Shown one piece after another: positions 16,287 through 25,849 of a stretch of DNA of 64,000 nt. The notes under the pieces are model-generated. The model ran no database searches, was not told the origin of the DNA, and saw only the letters and a program-made list of their open reading frames with translations. Made by a program: the position numbers and the translations under genes. Position 1 is the first letter of the stretch. Each line of letters opens with the position of its first letter. The DNA is from Pseudosulfitobacter sp. DSM 107133 (GTDB lineage Bacteria; Pseudomonadota; Alphaproteobacteria; Rhodobacterales; Rhodobacteraceae): contig NZ_CP085160.1 in the NCBI RefSeq assembly GCF_022788695.1, positions 1-64,000 of the forward strand. Reading direction: 5' to 3'.

Positions 16287-16483
16287 TGGACCCGGCCTAT
16301 GCGCGCCTTGGCCTGGCTGTCAGCGCCACACCCTGCACCGTGCTGCGCGCGGCGATCCGGGCGCTGCATCCCAGCCTGCGGCGCATGCACCCGTTGCGCG
16401 CGTCGCGCCACCGGTTCTACCGCGCCATGCTGGCCAGTCACGCGAACCTGCAGGCTGAGACCACGCCAGTGGGCGCGGATTGA
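16286..16483 (+). CDS. Small basic protein (65 aa), unknown
   Basis: The start overlaps the stop of the preceding gene (TGATG at 16284-16288), which supports translation. The product is rich in Arg, His and Ala (AAIRALHPSLRRMHPLRASR), so nucleic-acid binding is possible but unproven. Confidence 0.5.
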   Translation: MDPAYARLGLAVSATPCTVLRAAIRALHPSLRRMHPLRASRHRFYRAMLASHANLQAETTPVGAD

Positions 16484-16508
16484 CGCCGCCCCCCTGATCT
16501 CCCCAACC

Positions 16509-16532
16509 CATCACCATCACCATCACCATCAC
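16509..16532. repeat. (CATCAC)4 tandem repeat
   Basis: Four perfect copies of a 6-base unit lie in the gap after the 65-aa gene and just before a terminator hairpin. It would be prone to slippage, but no coding effect is seen. Confidence 0.6.
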
Positions 16533-16540
16533 ACCCACAC

Positions 16541-16567
16541 GCCCGGCCATTGGTCGGGCCTTTCCTT
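16541..16567 (+). terminator. Intrinsic terminator
   Basis: GCCCGGCC (16541-16548) pairs with GGTCGGGC (16552-16559), with one G-U pair and an ATT loop, followed by CTTTCCTT. It ends 12 bases before the next start codon, so readthrough or a promoter within the gap must serve that gene. Confidence 0.6.
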
Positions 16568-16579
16568 ATGGAGACCCCA

Positions 16580-16999
16580 ATGGCGGATTATTTCACCCGT
16601 TTTTCCTGCCTGCTGGATGTCGGTACGCCCGACAAGGCGGCGCGCGCCTATGAAGCGTTTCTCGCTCTGCGCAACGACGCCTATTCCGAGACCGAGGCGC
16701 TATGTTGCGGCTTTGATTTGTCGATCCAGACCGATTCTTCAGGATCGACCCTCTGGATCCACGATGGTGACAGCGGCGATCCTGAGGCGGTCATCCGTTT
16801 CGTGCTGCGCCTTGCGGGAGAGCTCGACCTCACCAGCCTATGGGGGTTCAGCTACGCCCTGACCTGCTCACGGCCACGCATTGAGGCTTTCGGCGGTGGC
16901 GCGCATGTCATCGATCTAGGCGCGCGCAAACTGATCGGCGCGACCAGCACGCAAGAATGGCTGGCCGCCGCGCTGAATGGGGAGGACGCACATGCCTGA
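16580..16999 (+). CDS. Unknown plasmid protein (139 aa)
   Basis: It begins MADYFTRFSCLLDVGT and contains SGSTLWIHDGDSGDPEAVIRF. No family is recognised. The ATG at 16580 is preceded by GGAG at a good distance. An upstream in-frame ATG at 16568 lies too close to the terminator. It overlaps the following gene by 8 bases, with GGAGG inside its end acting as that gene's ribosome site. Confidence 0.65.
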   Translation: MADYFTRFSCLLDVGTPDKAARAYEAFLALRNDAYSETEALCCGFDLSIQTDSSGSTLWIHDGDSGDPEAVIRFVLRLAGELDLTSLWGFSYALTCSRPRIEAFGGGAHVIDLGARKLIGATSTQEWLAAALNGEDAHA

Positions 17000-17636
17000 G
17001 GTCATTTGCACAACAGTCTACCAGTTCCCCGAACTCTCGGATGCGGCCAAGGAAAAGGCGCGCAGCTGGTATCGCGAGCTTGGTCCCCATGATGATTGGT
17101 GGGATGCGGTCTACGAGGATTTCGAGCGTATCTGCGATATTCTCGGCATTCGTCTTAAAACCACGCCCGTGCGCCTGATGGGCGGCGGCACGCGTCAAAA
17201 GCCCTGCATCTGGTTCTCGGGGTTCTGGAGCCAAGGGGATGGCGCATCGCTCGAGGGCTATCTCAGTCATGCCAAGGGCGCGGCCGCGCGCATCCGGGAC
17301 TATGCGCCCCAGGATGCGACGCTGCACGGTATCGCCGACCGGCTGTAGGCCATCCAGCGGCGCAACTTTTACCAGCTTGCTGCTGAGGTCAGCCATCGGG
17401 GCCGCTACTACCACGAATACACCATGTCCGTGGACGTCACCCGCGACAGCCCGACCTGGCAACCGCCCACCCAGGATGCCGAAGAGATTGTGACCGAGGC
17501 GATCCGCGATCTCGCCCGCTGGCTCTACCGTCAGCTACAGAGTGAATACGACCACCTTACCTCGGACGAGTCCGTTGAGGACGGCATCATCGCCGATGAA
17601 TACACCTTCACGGAAGGGGGGCGGCGGTTTGGGTGA
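16992..17636 (+). pseudogene. Unknown plasmid protein broken by one amber codon
   Basis: The frame from MPEVICTTVYQFPEL to EYTFTEGGRRFG is continuous for 215 codons except for a single TAG at 17346-17348 (context ADRL-stop-AIQRRNFYQL). A CAG-to-TAG transition would explain it, because Gln fits the local sequence. The two parts would be 118 and 96 aa. I recall such proteins being labelled as antitoxin of a toxin-antitoxin stability system on Rhodobacteraceae plasmids. That label is uncertain. Confidence 0.65.
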
Positions 17637-17654
17637 GAACGCAGAGTTGAAACC

Positions 17655-17682
17655 TGTCAGAAAACTGCTTATGTTTCTGACA
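17655..17682. promoter_or_regulatory. Inverted-repeat operator before abiE
   Basis: TGTCAGAAA (17655-17663) and TTTCTGACA (17674-17682) are perfect 9-bp inverted repeats with a 10-base loop, ending just before the ribosome site AAGGAG. AbiEi antitoxins repress their own operon by binding inverted repeats, so this is the likely target. Confidence 0.6.
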
Positions 17683-17693
17683 AAGGAGCGATC

Positions 17694-18287
17694 ATGGAGC
17701 GCATGACTGAAAGCATTATGCAAGTCGCAACAACGTTGCCGGAGGGGGTGCCCTTGGCAGCGAAGGGGTTTTTGCACCTCGGTTCGCGCGCGGCAGTCGA
17801 TCAGACCCTGTCGCGCTTGGCCGCGCGTGGAGAGTTGATCCGGGCCGGACGCGGGATCTACATGCGCCCGGTCCAGACGCGCTTTGGCCCGCGTAGCCCC
17901 TCGGCCGAACAGGCGATCGAGGCGCTTGCTGCACAGAGGGGCGAGACGATCGTCCCAAGCGGCGCTTCTGCTGCGAATGCCCTGGGCCTGACGACGCAGG
18001 TGCCGGTTCAGTCGGTCTATCTCACCTCTGGTCGAAGTCGTGTACTCAGCCTTGGCCGTCAAGTGGTCGAGCTGCGCCACGCGCCGCGCTGGCAATTGAC
18101 CCTTGGGAACAAGACCTCCGGGCAGGTCGTGCGTGCTCTTGCCTGGCTTGGGCCGGAGCAAGCGACCGGCGCTCTGCCTATCCTGCGTTCCAAGCTCACG
18201 GACACAGCGAAGATGGAGTTGATCACTGTCGCGCCGCAGTTTCCGACCTGGCTGGCACGAGTGATCGGAAAACTGGTCCATGGCTGA
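17694..18287 (+). CDS. AbiEi-type antitoxin / transcriptional regulator
   Basis: The 197-aa product has an N-terminal winged helix (AAKGFLHLGSRAAVDQTLSRL, then GELIRAGRGIYMRP). A C-terminal part follows with PSGASAANALGLTTQ and SGRSRVLSLGRQVVELRHA, the pattern of AbiEi antitoxins (DUF6088 group). It should neutralise the toxin encoded by the overlapping downstream gene and autoregulate. ATG at 17694 follows AAGGAGCGATC. Confidence 0.85.
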   Translation: MERMTESIMQVATTLPEGVPLAAKGFLHLGSRAAVDQTLSRLAARGELIRAGRGIYMRPVQTRFGPRSPSAEQAIEALAAQRGETIVPSGASAANALGLTTQVPVQSVYLTSGRSRVLSLGRQVVELRHAPRWQLTLGNKTSGQVVRALAWLGPEQATGALPILRSKLTDTAKMELITVAPQFPTWLARVIGKLVHG

Positions 18288-19302
18288 GACGTTCCTCCGC
18301 CTCAGCGCTGGCGATCGTCTGGATGCGCTTGGTGTCGCAGCCGATCAGCTTGGGCGGCCAAGCCATCTGCTCGAAAAGGACGTCTGGGTTGTCTGGGCGA
18401 TCCAGCAGCTATTCGGATCGCCCATCGGTGCCAGCCTTGTCTTCAAGGGTGGCACCTCGCTCTCGAAGGCCTATCAGGTCATTGACCGGTTTTCCGAAGA
18501 TGTAGATCTGACCTTTGATATCCGCGCGCTGATCCCGGATTTGCTGGATGGTCGTGAGGATGCCATGCCAGTCTCATCCAGCGAAGAGCGGCGTTGGACA
18601 AAGCGGGTCCGAAAGGCGTTGCCCGAATGGGTGGCAGGGACCGTCCAGCCGATCTTGCAGCAAGCCCTCGAGCAGGATGGGATCGAAGCCGAGCTTCGCC
18701 TCGACGGCGACAAGTTGTTCATCAACTATCCCAACCTCGCTCAAGGTACGGGATATGTTTCGCCGAGCGTGATGCTGGAATTCGGGGCGCGCTCTACCGG
18801 CGAGCCTGCATCTGCGCGCGACATTATCTGCGATGCTGCTGCTGCGATTGAAGGCGTGGAGTTTCCGGTGGCGCGTCCCCATGTCATGCATGCCGAGCGA
18901 ACGTTCTGGGAGAAGGCGACAGCGATCCACGTCTTCTGCTTGCAGAACCGCCTGCGCAGTGATCGCTTCTCGCGCCACTGGCACGACCTTTCCAGGCTCG
19001 CTGAGGCAGGCATTGCCGCTGCCGCCAACGAAGATCGGGCGCTCGCCGCCGCAGTGGCTCGTCATAAGACGATGTTCTTCCCTGAAAAGGCCGCCGATGG
19101 CGAAAAAGTCAACTACGACGCAGCGATTTCTGGACATCTTCAACTGGTCCCAAGTGGTGACGCCTTTGACCTACTCGCGGACGATTATCGACGGATGACT
19201 GAAGATGGTTTGCTTGCCACGGCACCAGAGCCATTTGACGTCTTGATGGAGCGGTGTGCTGACATTGCATTCAGGGTGAACTCAGCTTTCAAAGCGGAAT
19301 AG
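18280..19302 (+). CDS. AbiEii-type nucleotidyltransferase toxin
   Basis: This 340-aa DUF1814/AbiEii protein carries the nucleotidyltransferase signature FKGGTSLSKAY (about residues 54-64) followed by FSEDVDLTF (about 70-78). In AbiE systems the toxin transfers nucleotides to target RNAs and blocks growth during phage infection. The same pairs also stabilise plasmids. It overlaps the antitoxin gene by 8 bases. All catalytic motifs appear intact, so the system is probably functional. Confidence 0.88.
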   Translation: MAETFLRLSAGDRLDALGVAADQLGRPSHLLEKDVWVVWAIQQLFGSPIGASLVFKGGTSLSKAYQVIDRFSEDVDLTFDIRALIPDLLDGREDAMPVSSSEERRWTKRVRKALPEWVAGTVQPILQQALEQDGIEAELRLDGDKLFINYPNLAQGTGYVSPSVMLEFGARSTGEPASARDIICDAAAAIEGVEFPVARPHVMHAERTFWEKATAIHVFCLQNRLRSDRFSRHWHDLSRLAEAGIAAAANEDRALAAAVARHKTMFFPEKAADGEKVNYDAAISGHLQLVPSGDAFDLLADDYRRMTEDGLLATAPEPFDVLMERCADIAFRVNSAFKAE

Positions 19303-19326
19303 GCGACAGGGACATCGGACTCAGCT

Positions 19327-19620
19327 TTACTTGTTCCGGTCGATCCACTTCGACATCAGCCCCTTGTCACGGAAGCATTCATCCGGCACGGCGCGGCGCT
19401 TGATGCGGGCGAGGCGCTCGGCAAAGGCGACCTGCTTTGATGTCGGGCGGCTGTCCTGCGCGCCCGGGTTCAGCTTGGCTTGCGCGTCAATCCATGCGCT
19501 CAGGGACCGCCGATCTTGCTGAACCTCCCACGGCAAAAGCGTCTGGTTGCGCAGGGCCAGCGCGCGCGCATAGGCGATCTGCTTAGGGGTCGCGGGCAGG
19601 GCGTAAGTGGTGCTTTCCAT
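19327..19620 (-). CDS. Small protein with two repeats (97 aa), unknown
   Basis: Two related segments are visible: TPKQIAYARALALRN..LSAWIDAQ and TSKQVAFAERLARIKRR..LMSKWIDRN. The same repeat occurs as a C-terminal appendage in some proteobacterial DNA topoisomerases (from memory). It may bind DNA, but this is not proven. GGGAGATCCCCG precedes the ATG. Its upstream region (19621-19680) is AT-rich and probably holds the promoter. Confidence 0.65.
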   Translation of the reverse strand: MESTTYALPATPKQIAYARALALRNQTLLPWEVQQDRRSLSAWIDAQAKLNPGAQDSRPTSKQVAFAERLARIKRRAVPDECFRDKGLMSKWIDRNK

Positions 19621-22072
19621 CGGGGATCTCCCTTCCTAGCTTGGCTCTCAAAATAGAACATAACAGGAACAAAGGCAAGCCACCTGAGGAAATCATGGGG
19701 TCTGAGAGGAAGAGGAGGGCCGGGGAAGGTCAGGCCTGAGGGTGCCCGAAAGAGGGTGTCCGGGCCTGATCCTGTCCCTCATCCGGAGTTTCCAAATGAC
19801 CCACCTCGCCCCCGTTGCGCCTGCGCACGCGCTTACGCCCGTCGCCTCAATCCCCTCCCCAGACACTGCTGCAGCGATCATCGCCGTTGCTAAAGCTCTG
19901 CAACCCGACCTGGCACAGGGCTTCCAAATCGACGGGCTGCGCCTGCGCCTTGAGATGGAGCACGCCTTTGGCGGCTCAGATGCGACAGGCTCCTGGGACT
20001 GGAAGCTGGCCTATGAGGCTTGCGAGGTGGCGCTGGTCCTCTTCTTGCGGAAATTCGGTCGCGCGCTGTTGGCCCGGGCTGGATCGCCTACAGCCTTGCT
20101 GCCGATCCTTGCCAAGGTATCAAACCTGTTGCCAACTCATACCCGGCGCTCTGAAGAGATGGAGCGCTTCCAGCAATTCTCGACACCGCTGCCTATGGGG
20201 CTTGCGGCACTTGTCGCGGCGCAGATCACATCGCGTGATCTGGTTCTCGAGCCATCGGCCGGAACAGGCCTTCTGGCGATCCTCGCGGAAATCGCGGGCG
20301 GCAGTCTCGCGCTGAACGAGCTTGCCGACACCCGCGCCGATCTTCTCCGCCGCCTGTTTCCGGGCCGGCCTGTCACTTGCTTCGACGCAGCCCAGATCGA
20401 CGATCATCTCGAAGCGGATCTGCGCCCGAGCGTCATCCTGATGAACCCGCCATTCTCGGCGGTGGCCAATGTCGACGCCCGCACCACCGAGGCGACAGCC
20501 CGGCATCTGCGCTCGGCGCTTGCGCGGCTGGCCCCCGGCGGACGGCTGGTCGCTATCACCGGTGCGGGCTTCGCGCCCGATGCGCCCGCTTGGGCCGAGA
20601 CCTTCGCCCGCCTGACCGAGTCCGCGCGTCTGGTCTTCACCGGCGCGGTGTCCGGTGCGGCCTTCGCCAAGCACGGCACCAGTTTCGAGACGCGTATTTC
20701 AGTGTTCGACAAATGCCGCGGTGGTGACGCAGGTGGCATCACCGCTGATCTGACGCGTCCTATAGGCCCTGATGTGACCAGCCTGCTCTCGCTGATCACT
20801 GCCCATGTCCCACCGCGCCTGACGCTGGAAACGCCAGTATTGCACGCGCAAACTTCTCTTTCCCCCTTTTCGGGAAATTCTGCCCATGCCACGCGAACCG
20901 CCAATGGCAGGTCGCACGCTACGTCCGCAACAGCCACCACAAGCACCGCAATACAGATCGATGCTGAGGATCTTGCCTATAGCCTGCGCGACGCGACCGA
21001 GGACGGTGCCAGCGCGCGCCTATCGGACGCAATTTATGAGACCTTCCGCCTGCAGGCGATCGACATCCCTGGGGCGGAACCGCACCCGACTAAGCTGGTG
21101 CAATCGGCGGCTATGGCCTCGGTCGCGCCCCCAAAACCCAGCTATCGCCCCAAACTGCCCGCTGCCGTCCTGAGTGATGGCCTTCTGTCAGACGCGCAGC
21201 TTGAGACGGTAATCTACGCGGGCGAAGCGCATGGCGCGGAGCTCGCAGGCGCGTGGTGCGTGGATGAGACCGGCGATATGGTCTCGGCTGCACCTGAGGA
21301 CGCCAATGATGCCGTCCGATTCCGTCGTGGCTTCTTCCTTGGCGACGGCACCGGTGCGGGCAAGGGACGCCAGTCGGCCGGGATCTTGCTCGACAATTGG
21401 GCGCAAGGACGGCGCAAGGCGCTTTGGATCTCGAAGAGCGACAAGCTACTGGAGGATGCGCAGCGCGACTGGTCCGCACTCGGGCAGGAGCGCTTGCTGG
21501 TCACGCCGCTGTCGCGCTTTGCCCAAGGCAAGGGTATTCCGCTCGCCGAGGGCATCTTGTTCACCACCTATGCCACGCTGCGGTCCGAGGAGCGGGGCGC
21601 GAAAAAGTCCCGCGTCGACCAAATCGTCGACTGGCTGGGGGTGGATTTCGACGGGGTGATCCTTTTTGACGAAAGCCATGCCATGGCCAATGCCGCCGGA
21701 TCGAAAGGCGAGCGCGGCGATGTCACCGCCTCGCAGCAGGGCAGGGCAGGACTGCGCCTGCAGCACAAACTGCCCAATGCCCGCGTGGTCTATGTCTCGG
21801 CCACGGGCGCGACCTCTGTGCATAACCTCGCCTATGCGCAGCGCCTCGGTCTTTGGGGCGGGGAGGACTTCCCCTTCGCAACCCGCGCCGAGTTTGTCGA
21901 AGCGATCGAAGCCGGTGGCGTCGCCGCGATGGAGGTGCTTGCCCGCGACCTGCGGTCCTTGGGCCTCTATACCGCCCGGTCGCTTTCCTATGACGGCGTC
22001 GAATACGAAATGCTCGAGCACGCGCTGACCCCAGAGCAGCGCGGCATCTACGATGCCTATGCCGGAGCCTTC

Positions 22073-22104
22073 CGGACGTTATGCGCAGCTGCGCATAACG
22101 TCCG
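22073..22104. repeat. 32-bp perfect palindrome at the left RIT edge
   Basis: Each 16-base arm is the exact reverse complement of the other, with the centre at CAGCTG. Its half site CGTTATGCGCAG resembles part of the terminal repeat (CGATAATGCGAAG), suggesting paired recombinase-binding sites. Confidence 0.75.
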
Positions 22105-22132
22105 TAATCGCGAGGACGCGATAATGCGAAGG
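22105..22132. repeat. RIT left terminal inverted repeat
   Basis: These 28 bases are identical to the reverse complement of 25900-25927. It begins TAATCGCGAGG and ends GCGAAGG. Confidence 0.85.
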
Positions 22133-22244
22133 TGTCCGAGGTTTATCGTTGTTTTCCTTGTTTTCTGGGTGTCGGCGCAACCTTTGCTGCGCATTATTTT
22201 GATTGCAGACCTCAGCGGCTTTCCAACCGTCTGAGGAGACACTC

Positions 22245-23474
22245 ATGTTGAAGTCGCACGACGAGCTGATCGAAGAGCTCTCGCAATCGCTCACGGAGCA
22301 GAACTACAATCCCGTGGTTGTGGCCAACCATCGGCTCTATGCCCGCCGGTTCCTGGACTACCTGGCCGAGCGCGACATGCCGGTGGCGCTGGTAACGCCA
22401 TCGCAGGTCGATCAGTATTTCCGCCACGCTGTCCATTGCTTTCATTCACGCTATGGCCGTCCGCCCAGTTCGCGTTGGCATGGGGTGCCTCGTACGGCGA
22501 TCTGCAAGTTGCTCCGGCTGGCCCAAGGCACATGGCCACCGGTCGCCGAAATTGCGCCGGATACAGCGCTTCGGCATGCGATCTGCCGTGAATATGGCGC
22601 CTGGATGCGTGACGAGCGCGGGCTGGCAGATGAAACAATCGACGCACGGCTCCGGGAGGCGCGGCGCTTTCTGGACTGGTACTTCGGCCGCAGGGGCGCC
22701 GACGATCTCTCAGCAATGGCCGTGCGCGATATCGATCACTACATGGACATGCGCGCCATCGGGCTGCGACGGATATCGCTCGCGGGTTCTGCCGCATGGC
22801 TCCGTTCACTGCTGCGCTATCTCCATCAGTCAGGGCGAGTTCCGACCGATCTGAGTGCACAGGTCATCGGCCCCATGCTCTATGCCTACGAGGATATTCC
22901 CTCGACCCTGGACCGCAGCCAGATCGACATAGTTCTGGAGGCCACCAGAAAGGACAGGTCGCCGAGGGGGCTGCGCGACCATGCGATTCTGCAGATGCTC
23001 GCCATCTACGGGCTGCGTCAGAGCGAAATCTGCAGTCTCCGGCTCGACGACATCGACTGGCGCGCGGAATCCCTGCGCATCCGTCACACCAAGACCAACT
23101 CCTGTTCCTACATGCCACTACTGACGCCGGTCGGCGATGCGGTGCTCGACTATCTGCGCCTCGGGCGCCCGCAAGTCGAAAGCCGGGAAGTCTTCATCCG
23201 CTCCCTCGCGCCCTATACGCGGATGACGAACCTGTATGGCATGGTCAAAAGACGTCTGGCGGCAGCGGGCGTCACCCCGGTTGGGAAACGGGGGCCACAT
23301 GTCTTCCGCCACGCGCGGGCGGTTGAACTACTACGGGCGTCGGTTCCGCAAAAGATCATCGGCGACGTGCTCGGGCACCGATCGACCGAGTCCACGAATG
23401 CCTATCTCAAACTTGCCACCGAAGATTTGCGGGCTGTGGCGCTCGACGTGCCCGGTTCGGAGGTGCTGTCATGA
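22245..23474 (+). CDS. Tyrosine recombinase, first of the RIT trio
   Basis: This 409-aa integrase has an N-terminal SAM-like core-binding domain. Its catalytic residues appear in YGLRQSEICSLR (Arg, about 257), HTKTNSCSYMPL (Lys), HVFRHARAVELL (His-x-x-Arg, about 352) and LGHRSTESTNAYL (His and the Tyr nucleophile). All catalytic positions look intact. ATG at 22245 follows GAGGAGACACTC. Its stop overlaps the next start (ATGA at 23471-23474). Confidence 0.9.
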   Translation: MLKSHDELIEELSQSLTEQNYNPVVVANHRLYARRFLDYLAERDMPVALVTPSQVDQYFRHAVHCFHSRYGRPPSSRWHGVPRTAICKLLRLAQGTWPPVAEIAPDTALRHAICREYGAWMRDERGLADETIDARLREARRFLDWYFGRRGADDLSAMAVRDIDHYMDMRAIGLRRISLAGSAAWLRSLLRYLHQSGRVPTDLSAQVIGPMLYAYEDIPSTLDRSQIDIVLEATRKDRSPRGLRDHAILQMLAIYGLRQSEICSLRLDDIDWRAESLRIRHTKTNSCSYMPLLTPVGDAVLDYLRLGRPQVESREVFIRSLAPYTRMTNLYGMVKRRLAAAGVTPVGKRGPHVFRHARAVELLRASVPQKIIGDVLGHRSTESTNAYLKLATEDLRAVALDVPGSEVLS

Positions 23475-24826
23475 GCGCCTGGCACGATCCCGATCACACC
23501 GTTGTCGAGGACTTTCTCCGCACGTCCCGGTTCGGACAGAGAAGCAGCTACACTTACCGGTCTATCCTTCGCAGCTTCGAGGATGTTGCGCGCCGGCACT
23601 CAGCAGTGGATCGCCAGATGCTCGAGGACTGGCTGGGTGAAATGGCAACGCGGTGGAAATTGTCGACGCTGTTGAACCAAGTCTGCATCGTTGACCGCTT
23701 CCTCGACTATCTGGTCCAGAACGAGTTGATCCCCGGCAATCCCGTCGCAGAGCTTCGCAGGCAGCACAACATCAAACAGAACAAGCCGATCTGGCGGGCT
23801 CTTGCCTCCTCCAATCCCGACGAGGCACTCGCCGGGCTGTACCGGCCTGCGCCCTACGGCAGCGTTCTGGGCGGCGTCATGCGTGACCATGTCGCGCTGA
23901 TGCGAAACCGGGGCTACCAATACGAAGCGCAAGCTCACTGGCTGCTGCGGTTCGACCGATTCCTGCAATCGCATCCGGAACTGGCCGACGAGTCGCTCGA
24001 GACGATGCTGTCCCATTGGGCGGCGGCCAAGTCCACCCGCAATCACGCGGCGGAATGCCAGAAGCTGGGACGCATCCTGACAAAGGCGCGACACCGGCTC
24101 GATCCGAACATCCCGCCGAAACGCTTCAACCCGCGACCGGAACGAGAGGTGGCGCGGGAGCACCGGCGACCGCATATCTTCAGCCCGGTCGACATCCGGC
24201 ACATGCTCGATGTGGCCCGACGCTATCCGTCGCCGCATGCCCCGCTGCGGCCGAAGACCCTCTACACCATGATCCTGCTGGCCTATTGCGCCGGGCTTCG
24301 ACGTAGTGAGATTGCGCGGCTCGATCTGGGCGACGTCGACCTTCGATCCGGCACGATCACGATCCGGGAAACGAAGTTCTACAAGACCAGGATCCTGCCG
24401 CTGTCGGGCAGCGTCATGACCGAATTACGCATCTATCTCGATGCGCGGCAGCGCGCTGGCGCTCCGCAGGACCCGCAATCGGGGCTGTTCTGGCAGAACC
24501 ACTTCAAGGGGCATCACACCCCGGAGACGGTCACCACGATGATCACCAACGTCATGCGCCGCGCCGGGTTCAAGCCGCCCTCCGGGCGGACGGGGCCGCG
24601 TGTGCATGACCTGCGGCATTCGATGGTCGTGAACCGGATCCTTCAATGGTACCGGATCGGCATCAACCCGCAGGACCGGCTGCACTTCCTCTCGACCTAT
24701 CTGGGTCACCGGGACATCAACTCCACGCTGGTCTACATCACCGTCACGCAGGATCTGCTGCAGGAAGCCAGCGAGCGGTTCCGCGCCGTCGGCGCCCCCT
24801 GCCTCAACGGGGAGGCACTGTCGTGA
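23471..24826 (+). CDS. Tyrosine recombinase, second of the RIT trio
   Basis: The 451-aa product carries CAGLRRSEIARLDLGDVDL (Arg, about 275), ETKFYKTRILPL (Lys), HDLRHSMVVNRIL (His-x-x-Arg, about 379) and LGHRDINSTLVYI (His, Tyr). Its start overlaps the first recombinase and its stop overlaps the GTG start of the third. The trio is therefore translated as one coupled unit, as known for RIT elements. Confidence 0.9.
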   Translation: MSAWHDPDHTVVEDFLRTSRFGQRSSYTYRSILRSFEDVARRHSAVDRQMLEDWLGEMATRWKLSTLLNQVCIVDRFLDYLVQNELIPGNPVAELRRQHNIKQNKPIWRALASSNPDEALAGLYRPAPYGSVLGGVMRDHVALMRNRGYQYEAQAHWLLRFDRFLQSHPELADESLETMLSHWAAAKSTRNHAAECQKLGRILTKARHRLDPNIPPKRFNPRPEREVAREHRRPHIFSPVDIRHMLDVARRYPSPHAPLRPKTLYTMILLAYCAGLRRSEIARLDLGDVDLRSGTITIRETKFYKTRILPLSGSVMTELRIYLDARQRAGAPQDPQSGLFWQNHFKGHHTPETVTTMITNVMRRAGFKPPSGRTGPRVHDLRHSMVVNRILQWYRIGINPQDRLHFLSTYLGHRDINSTLVYITVTQDLLQEASERFRAVGAPCLNGEALS

Positions 24827-25827
24827 AATCGGCCAATCCGTTCCCCGAATTGTTGCGGGCCTTCTTCCAGGAATGGCTGGCAGAACAGCGCAGCGCCTCG
24901 ATCCATACCATCAAGTCCTATCGGGACACTTGGCGGCTGTTGCTCCGGTTCGTCGCGGAGCGAAACGGCGTTGGTGTCGCACGGGTCACCCTGGCGGACG
25001 TCTCCGCCAGCGAGGTGCGCGCGTTCCTCAACCATGCTGAGCATGGTCGCAAGGGCACGATCGGCACGCGCAACTGTCGGCTTGCCGCGATCCGCAGCTT
25101 CTTCAGCTTCGTGGCGGACAAGAGCCCCGAATATGTCGCCCAATGCGCCGAGGTCCTCACGATCCCGCTCAAGCGCAAACCCTCTGCCGCACCCTGCTAC
25201 CTTGAACCGGGAGAGGTCGAGGCCATCCTCGCGCAGCCGAACCGATCGACGATCGAAGGGATGCGAGACCATGTGCTGCTGTCGCTGCTCTATAATAGTG
25301 GTGCACGCATCCAAGAGGCGCTCGATCTCTGTCCCAAGGCGATCCGGTTCGAAGCACCGTATTGCGTGCGTCTTTACGGAAAGGGCCGAAAGGAACGTAT
25401 CTGCCCGCTCTGGCCGGAAACTGTGACGTTGCTGAAGAAACTGCTGGAGCGGCAGCCGCGCGCACCCGATGAGCGCATCTTCGTCAATCGCTACGGCGAA
25501 CCACTGGGAGCCTCGGGCGTGCGGTACAAGCTGGCGGCCTACGTCGCGGCGGCGGCGAAAACGACACCCACGCTTCGTTCGAAGCATGTGACGCCGCACA
25601 GCTTCCGACACGCAACGGCCGTCCACCTCGTCGCGGCGGGCGTCGACATCACCGTCATCCGAAGCTGGCTGGGACATGTCAGTCTCGACACGACCAACCA
25701 CTACGCCCAGGCCAATCTCGAAACCAAGCGAAAGGCGCTCGAACAGGTCGGCGTTCCGACAGCAGGAAATCGACCCGCGCGATGGAAACGTGACGCGGAC
25801 CTGCTCGCCTGGCTCGATACCCTCTGA
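24823..25827 (+). CDS. Tyrosine recombinase, third of the RIT trio
   Basis: The 334-aa product contains NSGARIQEALDL (Arg), YGKGRKERICPL (Lys), HSFRHATAVHLV (His-x-x-Arg) and LGHVSLDTTNHYA (His, Tyr). GTG at 24823 gives the sequence KSANPFPELLRAFFQEWL and a GTGA overlap with the second gene. A longer upstream extension of the frame is overlap with the second gene and not a real N-terminus. Confidence 0.9.
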   Translation: MKSANPFPELLRAFFQEWLAEQRSASIHTIKSYRDTWRLLLRFVAERNGVGVARVTLADVSASEVRAFLNHAEHGRKGTIGTRNCRLAAIRSFFSFVADKSPEYVAQCAEVLTIPLKRKPSAAPCYLEPGEVEAILAQPNRSTIEGMRDHVLLSLLYNSGARIQEALDLCPKAIRFEAPYCVRLYGKGRKERICPLWPETVTLLKKLLERQPRAPDERIFVNRYGEPLGASGVRYKLAAYVAAAAKTTPTLRSKHVTPHSFRHATAVHLVAAGVDITVIRSWLGHVSLDTTNHYAQANLETKRKALEQVGVPTAGNRPARWKRDADLLAWLDTL

Positions 25828-25849
25828 CCCCAAACCAAGGAGAGATAAT

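Larger units (their letters stand above)
19796..22234 (+). pseudogene. Strawberry-notch-type methyltransferase/helicase, 5' part (split by RIT)
   Basis: The N-terminal region is a Rossmann methyltransferase (VLEPSAGTGLLAI, about residue 149; ILMNPPFSAV, about 214). Helicase domain 1 follows, with a P-loop GDGTGAGKGRQ (about 515) and a Walker B FDESHAMAN (about 623). Native sequence stops near 22072 at DAYAGAF. The frame then runs through the end of the inserted RIT element to a stop at 22234, giving 812 aa. Helicase domain 2 lies 3.8 kb away at 25928-28030. Large proteins of this kind are typical of alphaproteobacterial conjugative plasmids, where they may protect or process incoming DNA. Confidence 0.85.

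Noticed and set aside
16509..16532. Short tandem repeat as a possible CRISPR
   Set aside because: The unit is 6 bases with no spacers. It is a simple sequence repeat.
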